Below are positions 52,700 through 61,202 of a stretch of 64,000 nucleotides of DNA, piece after piece. Within the stretch, counting starts at the first letter, position 1; every line of letters begins with the position of its first letter. The DNA comes from Streptomyces sp. S4.7. Lineage in GTDB: Bacteria > Actinomycetota > Actinomycetes > Streptomycetales > Streptomycetaceae. The position numbers were made by a program, and so were the translations under genes. Under the pieces are notes generated by a model, which ran no database searches, was not told the DNA's origin, and saw only the letters and a list, made by a program, of their open reading frames with translations. The DNA lies in assembly GCF_010384365.1 (NCBI RefSeq), contig NZ_CP048397.1, positions 7,631,683 to 7,695,682 of the forward strand. The letters are read 5' to 3'.

Positions 52700-53686
52700 T
52701 CAGGACTTGGCTTCGCCGGTGACCATCGTGAGTTCGGGGGAGAAGCTGCCCCACTCCCCGTCCGGCAGCTTCGCGCGGATCTTCACCTTGTAGCTGACAC
52801 CGGGCTTCTTGCCCGCGAAGACGCTCTCGGTGGTCTTGCCCACAGGAGCCTTGTTGCCCCAGACCAGCGTGGTGGTCAGCTTCCCGTTGAGATGGATCTC
52901 GTACGAGGGCACCTCGCCGTCGACCTTCGGAGGCAGCCAGGACAGATCGAGGTAGTAGGCACCGTCCTCGGCGCTCTTGTGCCGTTCGACCTTGAAGCTG
53001 AGCGGTGCCGTGTCGGGGTCGTCGCCGGGTCCCTTCGGGGTGCTGATCTCCACGGGGGCGCTGGCCGGTGAGGTGTTGTCGGCGGCGTCCCGCGCCTGGA
53101 GGGTGAACGAGTAGTCGGTGCCGGGGCGCAGCCCCGTGACCTTGGTCGAGGTCGCGTCGCCGCCCACGCTGTGGATCTTCGAGCCGCTCTGGAGGATGTC
53201 GTACGAGGTGATGCCCTGGCCCTTGCCCGGTGCGCTCCAGGTCAGTTCGGCGCCGTGCGAACCGTCGTGCTTGCCGCGCAGTTTCGTCGGCTTCGCCGGG
53301 GCTTCCTTGTCCTCGGCGACCACCGCGGGTGTGGTGACCGGCTTCTTCTCGCTGTGCGGCGAGAGGTTGCCTGCCGCGTCCTTGGCACGCACCGAGAAGG
53401 AGTAGGCGGTGGACGGCTTCAGATCGGTGACGTCGATCATCAGTTTCTCGGGGGGAACGTCCTTGACCTTCCTGTCGCCTCGGTAGACCACGTAGCCGCT
53501 GACCGCGACATTGTCCTTGGCCGCTTCCCACATGACGTGTGCGGACAGTGCGCTGCCGGCCTCAACGCTCAGGCCGGTCGGTGCGGATGGCGGCTGTGAG
53601 TCCTTGTCGTCACCGCCGCCGCCGCAGGCGACGAGGGTGAGAGCGGTAGCGGCAACGAGCGCGACCTGGGTGGGGGTCCGTCGCAC
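52700..53686 (-). CDS. Fibronectin type III repeat lipoprotein
   Basis: 328 residues from GTG 53686 (GGAGGAG 7 nt upstream). Lipobox TLVACGGGG within the first 30 residues. Three FN3 domains follow: PPSAPTGLSVEAGSALSAHV, APAKPTKLRGKHDGSHGAEL, and a third beginning APLSFKVERH. Each has the usual tyrosine corner (TAYSFSVRAKDAAGN, TDYSFTLQARDAADN). No catalytic domain is present. FN3 modules are common linkers in Streptomyces chitinases and cellulases. A DasR-like box lies 30 nt upstream, which may link it to chitin-responsive control. The longer upstream ORF extension would run through that box. Confidence 0.85.
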   Translation of the reverse strand: MRRTPTQVALVAATALTLVACGGGGDDKDSQPPSAPTGLSVEAGSALSAHVMWEAAKDNVAVSGYVVYRGDRKVKDVPPEKLMIDVTDLKPSTAYSFSVRAKDAAGNLSPHSEKKPVTTPAVVAEDKEAPAKPTKLRGKHDGSHGAELTWSAPGKGQGITSYDILQSGSKIHSVGGDATSTKVTGLRPGTDYSFTLQARDAADNTSPASAPVEISTPKGPGDDPDTAPLSFKVERHKSAEDGAYYLDLSWLPPKVDGEVPSYEIHLNGKLTTTLVWGNKAPVGKTTESVFAGKKPGVSYKVKIRAKLPDGEWGSFSPELTMVTGEAKS

Positions 53687-53716
53687 GATCGTCTCCTCCG
53701 TCCAAGGCGAGGGGCA

Positions 53717-53729
53717 ATGGTCTAGACAT
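53717..53729. promoter_or_regulatory. DasR-like box upstream of FN3 lipoprotein gene
   Basis: ATGGTCTAGACAT contains TGGTCTAGACA, one mismatch from the TGGTCTAGACCA core of the DasR-responsive element. It lies in the 198-nt gap between the leftward FN3 gene and the rightward SDR gene and could affect either. Confidence 0.6.
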
Positions 53730-53883
53730 ATATGACACAGTGTCGGGTTCACTTCAAGAGCTGGTGCCAGTTGGAATGCGAAATCGAGGGAAGCCGACAC
53801 TCCGCCCGGCCAGCGGACCGGGCCGTACGCGGACCCCCACGCACAATGACCTCGATCCACCGACAATCGGGAAGGAACTGAAC

Positions 53884-54678
53884 GTGCAGATCGATCTCGC
53901 AGGCAAGACCGCCCTGGTCACCGGCTCCACACAGGGCATCGGGGCGGCCATCGTGACCGGACTCGCCCGCGCGGGAGCCCGCGTCGCGGTCAACGGACGC
54001 TCCGAGGAGTCCGTGTCCGCCGCCCTGGACAGTCGGCGTGCCGAGTGTCCGGGCGCGGAGTTCCTGGCCGCGCCGGGTGACGTCTCCACCGAGAGCGGAG
54101 CCGCGCAGGTTCTCGAAGCGGTGCCACGGGTGGACATCCTCGTCAACAACCTGGGCATCTTCGGGCGGCGGCCCGCGCTGGAGATCAGCGACGACGAGTG
54201 GCGGCGCTACTTCGAGGTCAATGTCCTCGCCGCGGTCCGGCTCACTCGCGCTTGTCTGGGCGGGATGACCGAACGTGGCTGGGGCCGCATCCAGTACATC
54301 GCCAGTGACTCCGCGATCGTCGTCCCCGCCGAGATGATCCACTACGGAGTCTCCAAGACCGCGCTGCTGGGGGTGTCGCGCGGCTTCGCGAAAGCGGCGG
54401 CGGGCAGCGGCGTCACCGTGAACTCCGTGCTCGCGGGACCCACGCACACCGGCGGCGTCGAGGACTTCGTCTATGAGCTTGTCGACAAGTCCCTTCCCTG
54501 GGACGAGGCCCAGCGCGAGTTCATGCGTGAGCACCGGCCGCAGTCGCTCCTCCAGCGGCTCATCGAACCCGAGGAGATCGCGAACATGGTCGTCTATCTG
54601 AGCTCGCCTCTCGCGTCCGCGACCACCGGGGCCGCGGTGCGTGTCGACGGCGGATACATCGACTCGATCGTTCCGTGA
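53884..54678 (+). CDS. Short-chain dehydrogenase/reductase
   Basis: 264 residues from GTG 53884 (AAGGA 7 nt upstream). Classical SDR motifs: nucleotide-binding TGSTQGIG, VNNLG (NNAG variant), Ser in YIASDSAIVVP and YGVSK catalytic Tyr/Lys, then NSVLAGPTHTGG and the C-terminal GAAVRVDGGYI. The substrate is not evident. The next gene (GNAT) begins 28 nt later, so they may be co-transcribed. Confidence 0.92.
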   Translation: MQIDLAGKTALVTGSTQGIGAAIVTGLARAGARVAVNGRSEESVSAALDSRRAECPGAEFLAAPGDVSTESGAAQVLEAVPRVDILVNNLGIFGRRPALEISDDEWRRYFEVNVLAAVRLTRACLGGMTERGWGRIQYIASDSAIVVPAEMIHYGVSKTALLGVSRGFAKAAAGSGVTVNSVLAGPTHTGGVEDFVYELVDKSLPWDEAQREFMREHRPQSLLQRLIEPEEIANMVVYLSSPLASATTGAAVRVDGGYIDSIVP

Positions 54679-54706
54679 TTTCTCGTTGATGACAGGATGG
54701 GTCGCT

Positions 54707-55219
54707 GTGCAGACCAACACACTTGTCGTCCGTCGCGCGGTGCCTGCCGACGCGCCCGACATCTCCGGACTCTGGCTGAGATCGTTCGCGGCCGCCCTCC
54801 CGAGTGTCACTCGCCCCCACAGCGAACAGCGGATACACGCCTGGATCCGGGACATCGTCCTGCCCACCCAGGAGACCTGGGTGGCGACCGTCGAGGAGAC
54901 GGTGATCGGCATGATGGTGATCGAGGGCGGGGACATCGACCAGCTGTACCTCGATCCGGACCATCGGGGCTGCGGTATCGGCGATCGCCTGCTCGAACTG
55001 GCGAAGCGGCGTCGGCCCGGCGGACTGTCGCTGTGGACGTTCCAGGTGAACGGGCCCGCACGGCGTTTCTACGAGCGCCACGGCTTCGTCCCGGTGGAGA
55101 AGACCGACGGCCGGGGCAACGAGGAGAACGAACCGGACGTGCACTACAGCTGGCGCCCCGAACCGGGCGGTGGCGGCATCCCCGGTCCCGCCAAGGAGCC
55201 TGATCCGGCGGCCCACTGA
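54707..55219 (+). CDS. GNAT-family N-acetyltransferase
   Basis: 170 residues from GTG 54707, preferred because AGGATGG lies about 9 nt upstream (ATG 54689 is possible). Acetyl-CoA binding motif A is IDQLYLDPDHRGCGIGDRLL; motif B is SLWTFQVNGPARRFYERHGF. The N-terminal VVRRAVPADAPDISGLW is typical. The acceptor is unknown. Confidence 0.88.
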   Translation: MQTNTLVVRRAVPADAPDISGLWLRSFAAALPSVTRPHSEQRIHAWIRDIVLPTQETWVATVEETVIGMMVIEGGDIDQLYLDPDHRGCGIGDRLLELAKRRRPGGLSLWTFQVNGPARRFYERHGFVPVEKTDGRGNEENEPDVHYSWRPEPGGGGIPGPAKEPDPAAH

Positions 55220-55231
55220 ACAGGAACCGTG

Positions 55232-55435
55232 TCACGCGCGTTCGACGGGCCGGGGCGCGATCGCCGTCGTATCCGTGAACACGTCGCCGTCCGGCGCCTT
55301 CCCGGCGGCGACGAAGACCGGTGGAACAGGAGCGAACAGCACCTGCCCGGCCGCAGTGGTTGTATCGCGCGTCGCCTCGCGCCGTACCGCGGTTCCGAAC
55401 CGTCGGGTGCGGCACCACCACGCAACCGTTCGGTG
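55232..55435 (-). CDS. Possible small protein, unrecognised
   Basis: A minus frame of ~66 codons from GTG near 55435 has protein-like composition (RRFGTAVRREATRDTTTAAG, VLFAPVPPVFVAAGKAPDGD). It lacks a visible ribosome site and any known motif. The rest of the 430-nt gap (55220-55648) shows nothing else. Confidence 0.25.
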   Translation of the reverse strand, partial: HRTVAWWCRTRRFGTAVRREATRDTTTAAGQVLFAPVPPVFVAAGKAPDGDVFTDTTAIAPRPVERA

Positions 55436-55648
55436 AACGGGACGGGCCGCCGCGGTTTCTCCGTCGGGCAGGGGCGAGATCGCGTCACATCCGCGGTGCG
55501 CCGGGGTCGACACCACCGACAACCGCAGGAAGTTGCGCGAGGTGGGACGGCTCCGCCGGGAACCGAACGGCCGACAAGTCCTGCTCATCCCCACAGCGGG
55601 AGACGCGGGGCGACGGTCCGTCCGATTGGCGACCGGCCGAAACTCGAC

Positions 55649-55668
55649 ACTTGGTCTAGACCTTGACA
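55649..55668 (+). promoter_or_regulatory. DasR-responsive element and -35 box of the chitinase promoter
   Basis: ACTTGGTCTAGACCTT (55649-55664) contains the perfect palindrome GGTCTAGACC that forms the centre of the Streptomyces DasR box and chitinase direct repeats. A perfect -35 hexamer TTGACA follows at 55663-55668, overlapping the box edge. DasR (GlcN-6-phosphate sensing) would repress here. Confidence 0.85.
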
Positions 55669-55748
55669 GGTAGTGCGAGTTCCGGTTTGGTTCCCTCACC
55701 CCCATGGCGGCCGTCGCTCAACGACGGCCGCGCGAAGGAGTGAGTCGT

Positions 55749-56645
55749 TTGCGACAGCGAATTCTTGCACTGTTCACCGCGCTGGTCTCGGCCATGGCCC
55801 TCGCGGTATTCCTGCCCGCCTCGACCTCGGCGGCGGCCACGTCGGCCGCCGCGTGTACCACCGGATGGAACGCGTCCACGGTCTACTGGGGTGGCGACAC
55901 CGCCTCGTACGACGGCCGCAATTGGACGGCGAAGTGGTGGACCCAGAACGAGAGACCCGGCACGGTCGACGTCTGGGCCGACAACGGCGCCTGCGGTGGT
56001 GGCCCGACCGACCCGCCGCCCGCCGGTGGCTTCGTGGTCAGCGAGGCGCAGTTCAACCAGATGTTCCCGAGCCGTAATTCCTTCTACACCTACAACGGTC
56101 TCAAGGCCGCGCTGAGCGCCTACCCGGCCTTCGCGACCACCGGCAGCGACACCATCAAGCGCCAGGAGGCCGCGGCCTTCCTCGCCAACGTCAGCCACGA
56201 AACCGGCGGCCTGGTCCACATCGTGGAGCAGAACACGGCCAACTACCCGCACTACTGCGACAGTTCCCAGTGGTACGGCTGCCCGGCCGGCCAGGCCGCG
56301 TACTACGGCCGCGGACCCATCCAGCTCAGCTGGAACTTCAACTACAAGGCCGCGGGCGACGCCCTCGGCATCGACCTGCTCGGCAACCCCTGGCTCGTCC
56401 AGAACGACGCGGCCGTCGCCTGGAAGACCGGCCTCTGGTACTGGAACACCCAGAACGGTCCGGGCACCATGACCCCGCACAACGCGATGGTCAACAGCCG
56501 CGGATTCGGCGAGACCATCCGCAGCATCAACGGCAGTCTCGAATGCAACGGAGGCAACCCCGCACAGGTCCAGAGCCGGATCGCCAAGTACCAGAGCTTC
56601 GTCCAGATCCTCGGCACCACCCCCGGCGGCAACCTCGGCTGCTGA
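55749..56645 (+). CDS. Secreted GH19 chitinase with N-terminal chitin-binding module
   Basis: 298 residues from TTG 55749, chosen because AAGGAG (55735-55740) is 8 nt upstream; GTG 55740 overlaps that site. Signal peptide of ~38 residues ending TSAAA. A CBM5/12 module follows (WNASTVYWGGDTASYDGRNW, TAKWWTQNERPG), then a Pro-rich linker, then the GH19 catalytic domain: FLANVSHETGG (catalytic Glu), YCDSSQWYGCPAGQAAYYGR, GPIQLSWNFNYKAAGDALG, WYWNTQNGP and the Cys-containing end. It hydrolyses chitin with inversion and probably acts outside the cell. Control by DasR is supported by the box 85 nt upstream. Confidence 0.95.
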   Translation: MRQRILALFTALVSAMALAVFLPASTSAAATSAAACTTGWNASTVYWGGDTASYDGRNWTAKWWTQNERPGTVDVWADNGACGGGPTDPPPAGGFVVSEAQFNQMFPSRNSFYTYNGLKAALSAYPAFATTGSDTIKRQEAAAFLANVSHETGGLVHIVEQNTANYPHYCDSSQWYGCPAGQAAYYGRGPIQLSWNFNYKAAGDALGIDLLGNPWLVQNDAAVAWKTGLWYWNTQNGPGTMTPHNAMVNSRGFGETIRSINGSLECNGGNPAQVQSRIAKYQSFVQILGTTPGGNLGC

Positions 56646-56807
56646 GTCCGGAGCGTCACTACGACAATCGGACGTAGTTCAGAGAACTGTTCTGCGACCT
56701 CCTCGTTGACCGGTTCGGGGCAGAGACCCGTCTGCCCCGGACCGGATCAGTGTCCGTGCCCCGCCGCCCGCGAGCGGTGGGGCACGGCGGACGAGTGGAG
56801 GTTCGCC

Positions 56808-57329
56808 ATGCCAGGCGGTACCCAGTCGCAGTCGCGGCCCGTGCAGGCGCGCCCTGCGGAACCCGCGGCCCCCGCGCCACCATGCCCGCGCCATGACCCG
56901 CCCGTATCGCGGGCGCCCGCCCCACCGCCTCCGCCGTCGCTGCCGCCCAGCCGCTCCCGGCGTCTCTTCCTGCGCGCGGCTTTCGCCCTCGGAGTGATCG
57001 GCGGTACGGCGACGGCCCTGCTGCCCGTCCTCCGCGCGGACCCCCGTACCGCCGGTGCTCCGCCCGCCGAGGCAGCGGGCCCACCGCCGGTACCGGCGAA
57101 GGGGGCCGAGCTGTTCGACGAGATGTACGGCGGCCGGCACATCCAGGGGACGGACGCGGGCGTCCTCATCGATGGCCGGCCGCTGCACGTCATGCGGCGC
57201 GCCGACGGCAGCCATCTCAGTGTGGTCAACCACTACGAGTCGTTCCCGACCGCCCTCGCGACCGCCCGCGCGGCGGTCGACGACCTCGGCGGTGCCCAGC
57301 TCTCGCTCGCCGGACCGGCATTCCACTGA
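56808..57329 (+). CDS. melC1: Tyrosinase cofactor (copper chaperone) MelC1
   Basis: 173 residues, ATG 56808 with GGAGG 7 nt upstream. A long Pro/Ala-rich cytoplasmic extension of ~45 residues precedes a twin-arginine signal (SRRLFLRAAFALGVIGG). The mature part has the MelC1 pattern (ELFDEMYGGRHIQGTDAG, LHVMRRADGSHLSVVNHYES) with His residues that load copper into tyrosinase. Since MelC1 escorts MelC2, both are exported through Tat together. The extension before the Tat signal is longer than in the S. antibioticus-type protein as I remember it. Confidence 0.9.
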   Translation: MPGGTQSQSRPVQARPAEPAAPAPPCPRHDPPVSRAPAPPPPPSLPPSRSRRLFLRAAFALGVIGGTATALLPVLRADPRTAGAPPAEAAGPPPVPAKGAELFDEMYGGRHIQGTDAGVLIDGRPLHVMRRADGSHLSVVNHYESFPTALATARAAVDDLGGAQLSLAGPAFH

Positions 57330-57351
57330 CCCGCAGGGAGGACCCTCCACG

Positions 57352-58218
57352 GTGCACATCAGAAAGAATCAGCGCAATCTCACCAGTGCGGAGAAGAAGC
57401 GCTTCGTCGCCACGGTCCTGGAGCTCAAACGACAGGGCCGCTACGACGAGTTCGTCCGCCAGCATGTCCAGTACTACCGGGCCGACGGCGACGAGGGGCT
57501 GCGGGCCGCGCACATGGCGCCGTCGTTCCTGCCGTGGCACCGCAAGTACCTGCTGGAGTTCGAGCGGGCGCTCCAGCGCATCGACCCCAAGGTGACCGTG
57601 CCGTACTGGGACTGGACGACGGACAACACACCCGCCGCGTCCCTGTGGTCGGAGGACTTCCTCGGCGGCGACGGCCGTTCCTCCGACGGGCAGGTCACGA
57701 CCGGGGCGTTCGCCTACGGGGCGGGCAACTGGACCATCGACGACGGGGTGCTGGAGCGGAAGTTCCTGGTCCGCGCCTTCGGCCGTCCCACCTCACCGAT
57801 CGCGCTGCCCACCAAGGCCGAGCTGGCCTGGGCGATGGACGAGTCGGTCTACGACGCTGCGCCCTGGGACTCGACTGCCCCGCGCGGCTTCCGCAATCGC
57901 CTCGAAGGCTGGACCGCGGCCAGCGACAAGACGCGTTGGCGTAATCACAACCGTGTCCACCGATGGGTGGGCGGCCAGATGCTGGGCGCGACGGCGCCGC
58001 ACGACCCGGTCTTCTGGCTCCACCACGCCTTCGTCGACCTCCTCTGGGACCGCTGGCAGAAGAAGCACCCGAAGGCGACCTATCTCCCGCAGCGGAAGCT
58101 GGGCGGCGGCGATCCCCAGCGCGGACAGGCGATCAGCGTGGACGAGCCGATGCCGCCGTGGCGGACGAAGCCGTCGGAGATGCTCAGCCACCGGAGTCTG
58201 TACCGGTACGAGGCCTGA
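57352..58218 (+). CDS. melC2: Tyrosinase MelC2
   Basis: 288 residues from GTG 57352, GGGAGG upstream; no signal of its own, as expected for a protein exported with MelC1. Type-3 copper sites: CuA from RQHVQYY, AAHMAPSFLPWHRKYLLEFE; CuB from RNHNRVHRWVGGQM and HDPVFWLHHAFVDLLWDRW. VTVPYWDWTTDN is the conserved central strand. It oxidises monophenols and o-diphenols to quinones, leading to melanin. It follows melC1 after 22 nt and ends in a strong terminator. Confidence 0.95.
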   Translation: MHIRKNQRNLTSAEKKRFVATVLELKRQGRYDEFVRQHVQYYRADGDEGLRAAHMAPSFLPWHRKYLLEFERALQRIDPKVTVPYWDWTTDNTPAASLWSEDFLGGDGRSSDGQVTTGAFAYGAGNWTIDDGVLERKFLVRAFGRPTSPIALPTKAELAWAMDESVYDAAPWDSTAPRGFRNRLEGWTAASDKTRWRNHNRVHRWVGGQMLGATAPHDPVFWLHHAFVDLLWDRWQKKHPKATYLPQRKLGGGDPQRGQAISVDEPMPPWRTKPSEMLSHRSLYRYEA

Positions 58219-58288
58219 GCAGGGGTTCGCGCGGGCGCGCCCCCGGGCGCCTCGCGCCGACCCCGCCCGCACACCTGGTTCCGCACGC

Positions 58289-58325
58289 ACGACGGCCTCC
58301 CGCATCGGATGCGGGAGGCCGTCGT
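58289..58325. terminator. Strong bidirectional terminator
   Basis: Perfect 17-bp stem ACGACGGCCTCCCGCAT / ATGCGGGAGGCCGTCGT with a 3-nt loop and a short T-run, between convergent melC2 and the chaplin gene. Confidence 0.85.
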
Positions 58326-58374
58326 TTCACGCCTCAGTCGCGGGCGGGGACGTATGCCCCCGGGCGGCGGAGGT

Positions 58375-58647
58375 TCAGCGGCCGTAGCCGCCGCTGTGGT
58401 GCTTGGCGTCGGCGTTGACGCACTGGTTGCCGAACGCCGGGTTCAGCAGGCCGATCACGTCGATGGTGTTGCCGCAGAGGTTCACCGGGACGTGCACGGG
58501 CACCTGGACCACGTTGCCGGAAAGGACTCCGGGCGAACCGGCGGCCACAGCCTCGGCGCCGGCGTCGGCAGCGGCCATACCGGCACCGCCGGCCAGCACG
58601 GCGCCCGTGCCGGCGAGAACAGCAGCTGCCTTCGCAATACGCGACAT
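58375..58647 (-). CDS. Short chaplin
   Basis: 90 residues from ATG 58647 (AAGGAG 8 nt upstream). Sec signal (MSRIAKAAAVLAGTGAVLAG, cut after AAADA) and one chaplin domain: GNVVQVPVHVPVNLCGNTID, VIGLLNPAFGNQCVN, with the two Cys that form a disulfide. There is no sortase signal, so it belongs to the short, secreted class that coats aerial hyphae and spores with amyloid fibres. The C-terminus is His/Gly-rich (KHHSGGYGR). Chaplin genes are normally switched on during aerial growth. Confidence 0.93.
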   Translation of the reverse strand: MSRIAKAAAVLAGTGAVLAGGAGMAAADAGAEAVAAGSPGVLSGNVVQVPVHVPVNLCGNTIDVIGLLNPAFGNQCVNADAKHHSGGYGR

Positions 58648-58773
58648 CAAGTTTCTCCTTGAACGTTTCGAGCACAGCCGCACCATTCGCGGCCTTCACG
58701 CACGTTCAACGCGCAAACTCACCCCCGGTAACGAAATTGATCCAATCGGTGAGGAAATGCCATGCGACAAAGG

Positions 58774-58814
58774 GGTGCACGCGTGTTTACCCTCGGGGTG
58801 AACGCTTGTGCACC
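58774..58814. promoter_or_regulatory. Two tandem 18-bp operator palindromes upstream of MFS-tetR
   Basis: GGTGCACGCGTGTTTACC (58774-58791) and GGTGAACGCTTGTGCACC (58797-58814) are both imperfect palindromes with shape GGTnnAC...GTnnACC, centres 23 bp apart (about two helical turns). They lie 53 nt before the MFS start. The TetR protein encoded downstream is the likely ligand. Confidence 0.65.
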
Positions 58815-58867
58815 CGGGGCCGTACGGGGTCACGGACGCCTCCACACCGCAGACGACCGGAGAGCAG

Positions 58868-60360
58868 ATGTCCGCAGCAGCAATACCGGAGCCCGGACCG
58901 GCACCGGCACTCGAACCCGTGGAGGGCCGGCGCCGCCGCTTCCTCGTCGCGGTGCTCGCCTTCTGCGGAGTAGTGGTCGCCGTCATGCAGACGCTGGTCG
59001 TACCGCTGCTGCCGCACGTGCCCGCCCTGACGGGCAGCACGCCGGCGGCAGCGAGCTGGCTCGTCACGATCACGCTCCTGACCGGCGCCGTCTTCACCCC
59101 CGTGCTCGGCCGTGTCGGCGACATGTACGGCAAGCGCAGGGTCCTCATCGCCTCGCTGGGTGTCCTCGTCGCCGGTTCGGTCATGTGCGCCGTCAGCTCC
59201 CACATCGGTGTGCTGATCGCCGGCCGGGCACTCCAGGGCGCCGCGCTCGCCGTCGTTCCGCTCGGCATCAGCATCATGCGCGACGAGCTGCCGCCCGCAC
59301 GGCTGCTGTCCTCCGTCGCCCTCATGAGCTCGACCCTCGGGATCGGCGCCGCCGTAGGTCTGCCGGTCGCCGCCCTCGTCGTCCAGAACTTCGACTGGCA
59401 CACCATGTTCTGGGCCTCCGCCGTGCTGGGACTGATCGACATCGTGCTCGTCCTGTGCTGCGTCCCGGAGTCACCCCTGCGCTCCCGAGGCCGGTTCGAC
59501 GTCATCGGCACCCTCGGCCTGTCCGCCACCCTCGTCAGCCTGCTCCTCGCCGTCACCCAGGGCGCGGACTGGGGCTGGACCTCCGCCCGCACCGTCGGAC
59601 TGCTCGGGGCCGCACTGACCATCGGTCTGCTCTGGGGCGCGTACGAGCTGCGCACCACGTCTCCCGTGGTCGACCTGCGGGTCTCCGCGCGCCCCGCCGT
59701 ACTGCTCACGAACATCGCGGCCCTCCTCACAGGCTTCGCCTTCTACGCGAACTCCCTGGTCACGGCGCAGATGGTGCAGGAGCCCACGAGCACCGGTTAC
59801 GGAATCGGCGCATCGATCGTCGTGGGCGGACTGTGTCTGCTGCCCGGTGGTCTCGCGATGGTGGCGCTGTCGCCGGTATCCGCACGGATCTCCGCGAAGT
59901 ACGGCCCCAAGACGGCCCTGGCGCTCGCCGCCGCGGTGATGGCCGTCGGGTACGTGGTGCGCTTCTTCACCAGTCACAGCCTGTGGCCGATCATCGGCGG
60001 CGCGACCGTCGTCGCGGCGGGCACCGCGATCGCCTATTCGGCCCTGCCCGCGCTCGTCATGCGGGCGGTACCGGCGGGCGAAACCGGAGCGGCGAACGGA
60101 CTCAACACCCTGATGCGGTCCGTGGGGCAGGCCTTCTGCAGCGCGGTGGTCGCCGCCGTGCTGGCCAACATCACCTTCCAGGCGGGCGGCCGTACCGCGC
60201 CCACGCTCCACGCCTATCTGCTGGTCTTCCTCATCGCGGCCGGCGCGGCCCTGCTCGCCCTGGCGGTCACCCTGTGCCTGCCGGGCCGCGCGGTGGCGGC
60301 CGAGGCGGGTACCGTCGGCAAGGAGCAGACAGCAAGCCGTACGTTCGCCGAGGAGGGCGC

Positions 60361-60364
<4 letters not shown>
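58868..60364 (+). CDS. MFS drug efflux transporter (EmrB/QacA type)
   Basis: 498 residues, ATG 58868 with GGAG 6 nt upstream. About 14 membrane segments. The motif GRVGDMYGKRRVLIASLGVL (motif A) and RALQGAALAVVPLGISIM (motif B region), then ALMSSTLGIGAAVGLPVAAL (motif C), assign it to the drug:H+ antiporter DHA2 group. It is followed by a TetR gene with GTGA overlap, an arrangement typical for drug-inducible efflux. The substrate cannot be inferred. Confidence 0.92.
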
Positions 60365-61080
<716 letters not shown>

Positions 61081-61202
61081 GCGTCGGCGCGAGCCCGGCA
61101 CGCCCGTCCGCTTGCGGTCGGTGCCGGTGCCGCGCACACAATTGACATCAGAAGGCACAGAACGAACCGACCCGCCGTGCCCGCGAATGGGAAGAGGGGC
61201 CC

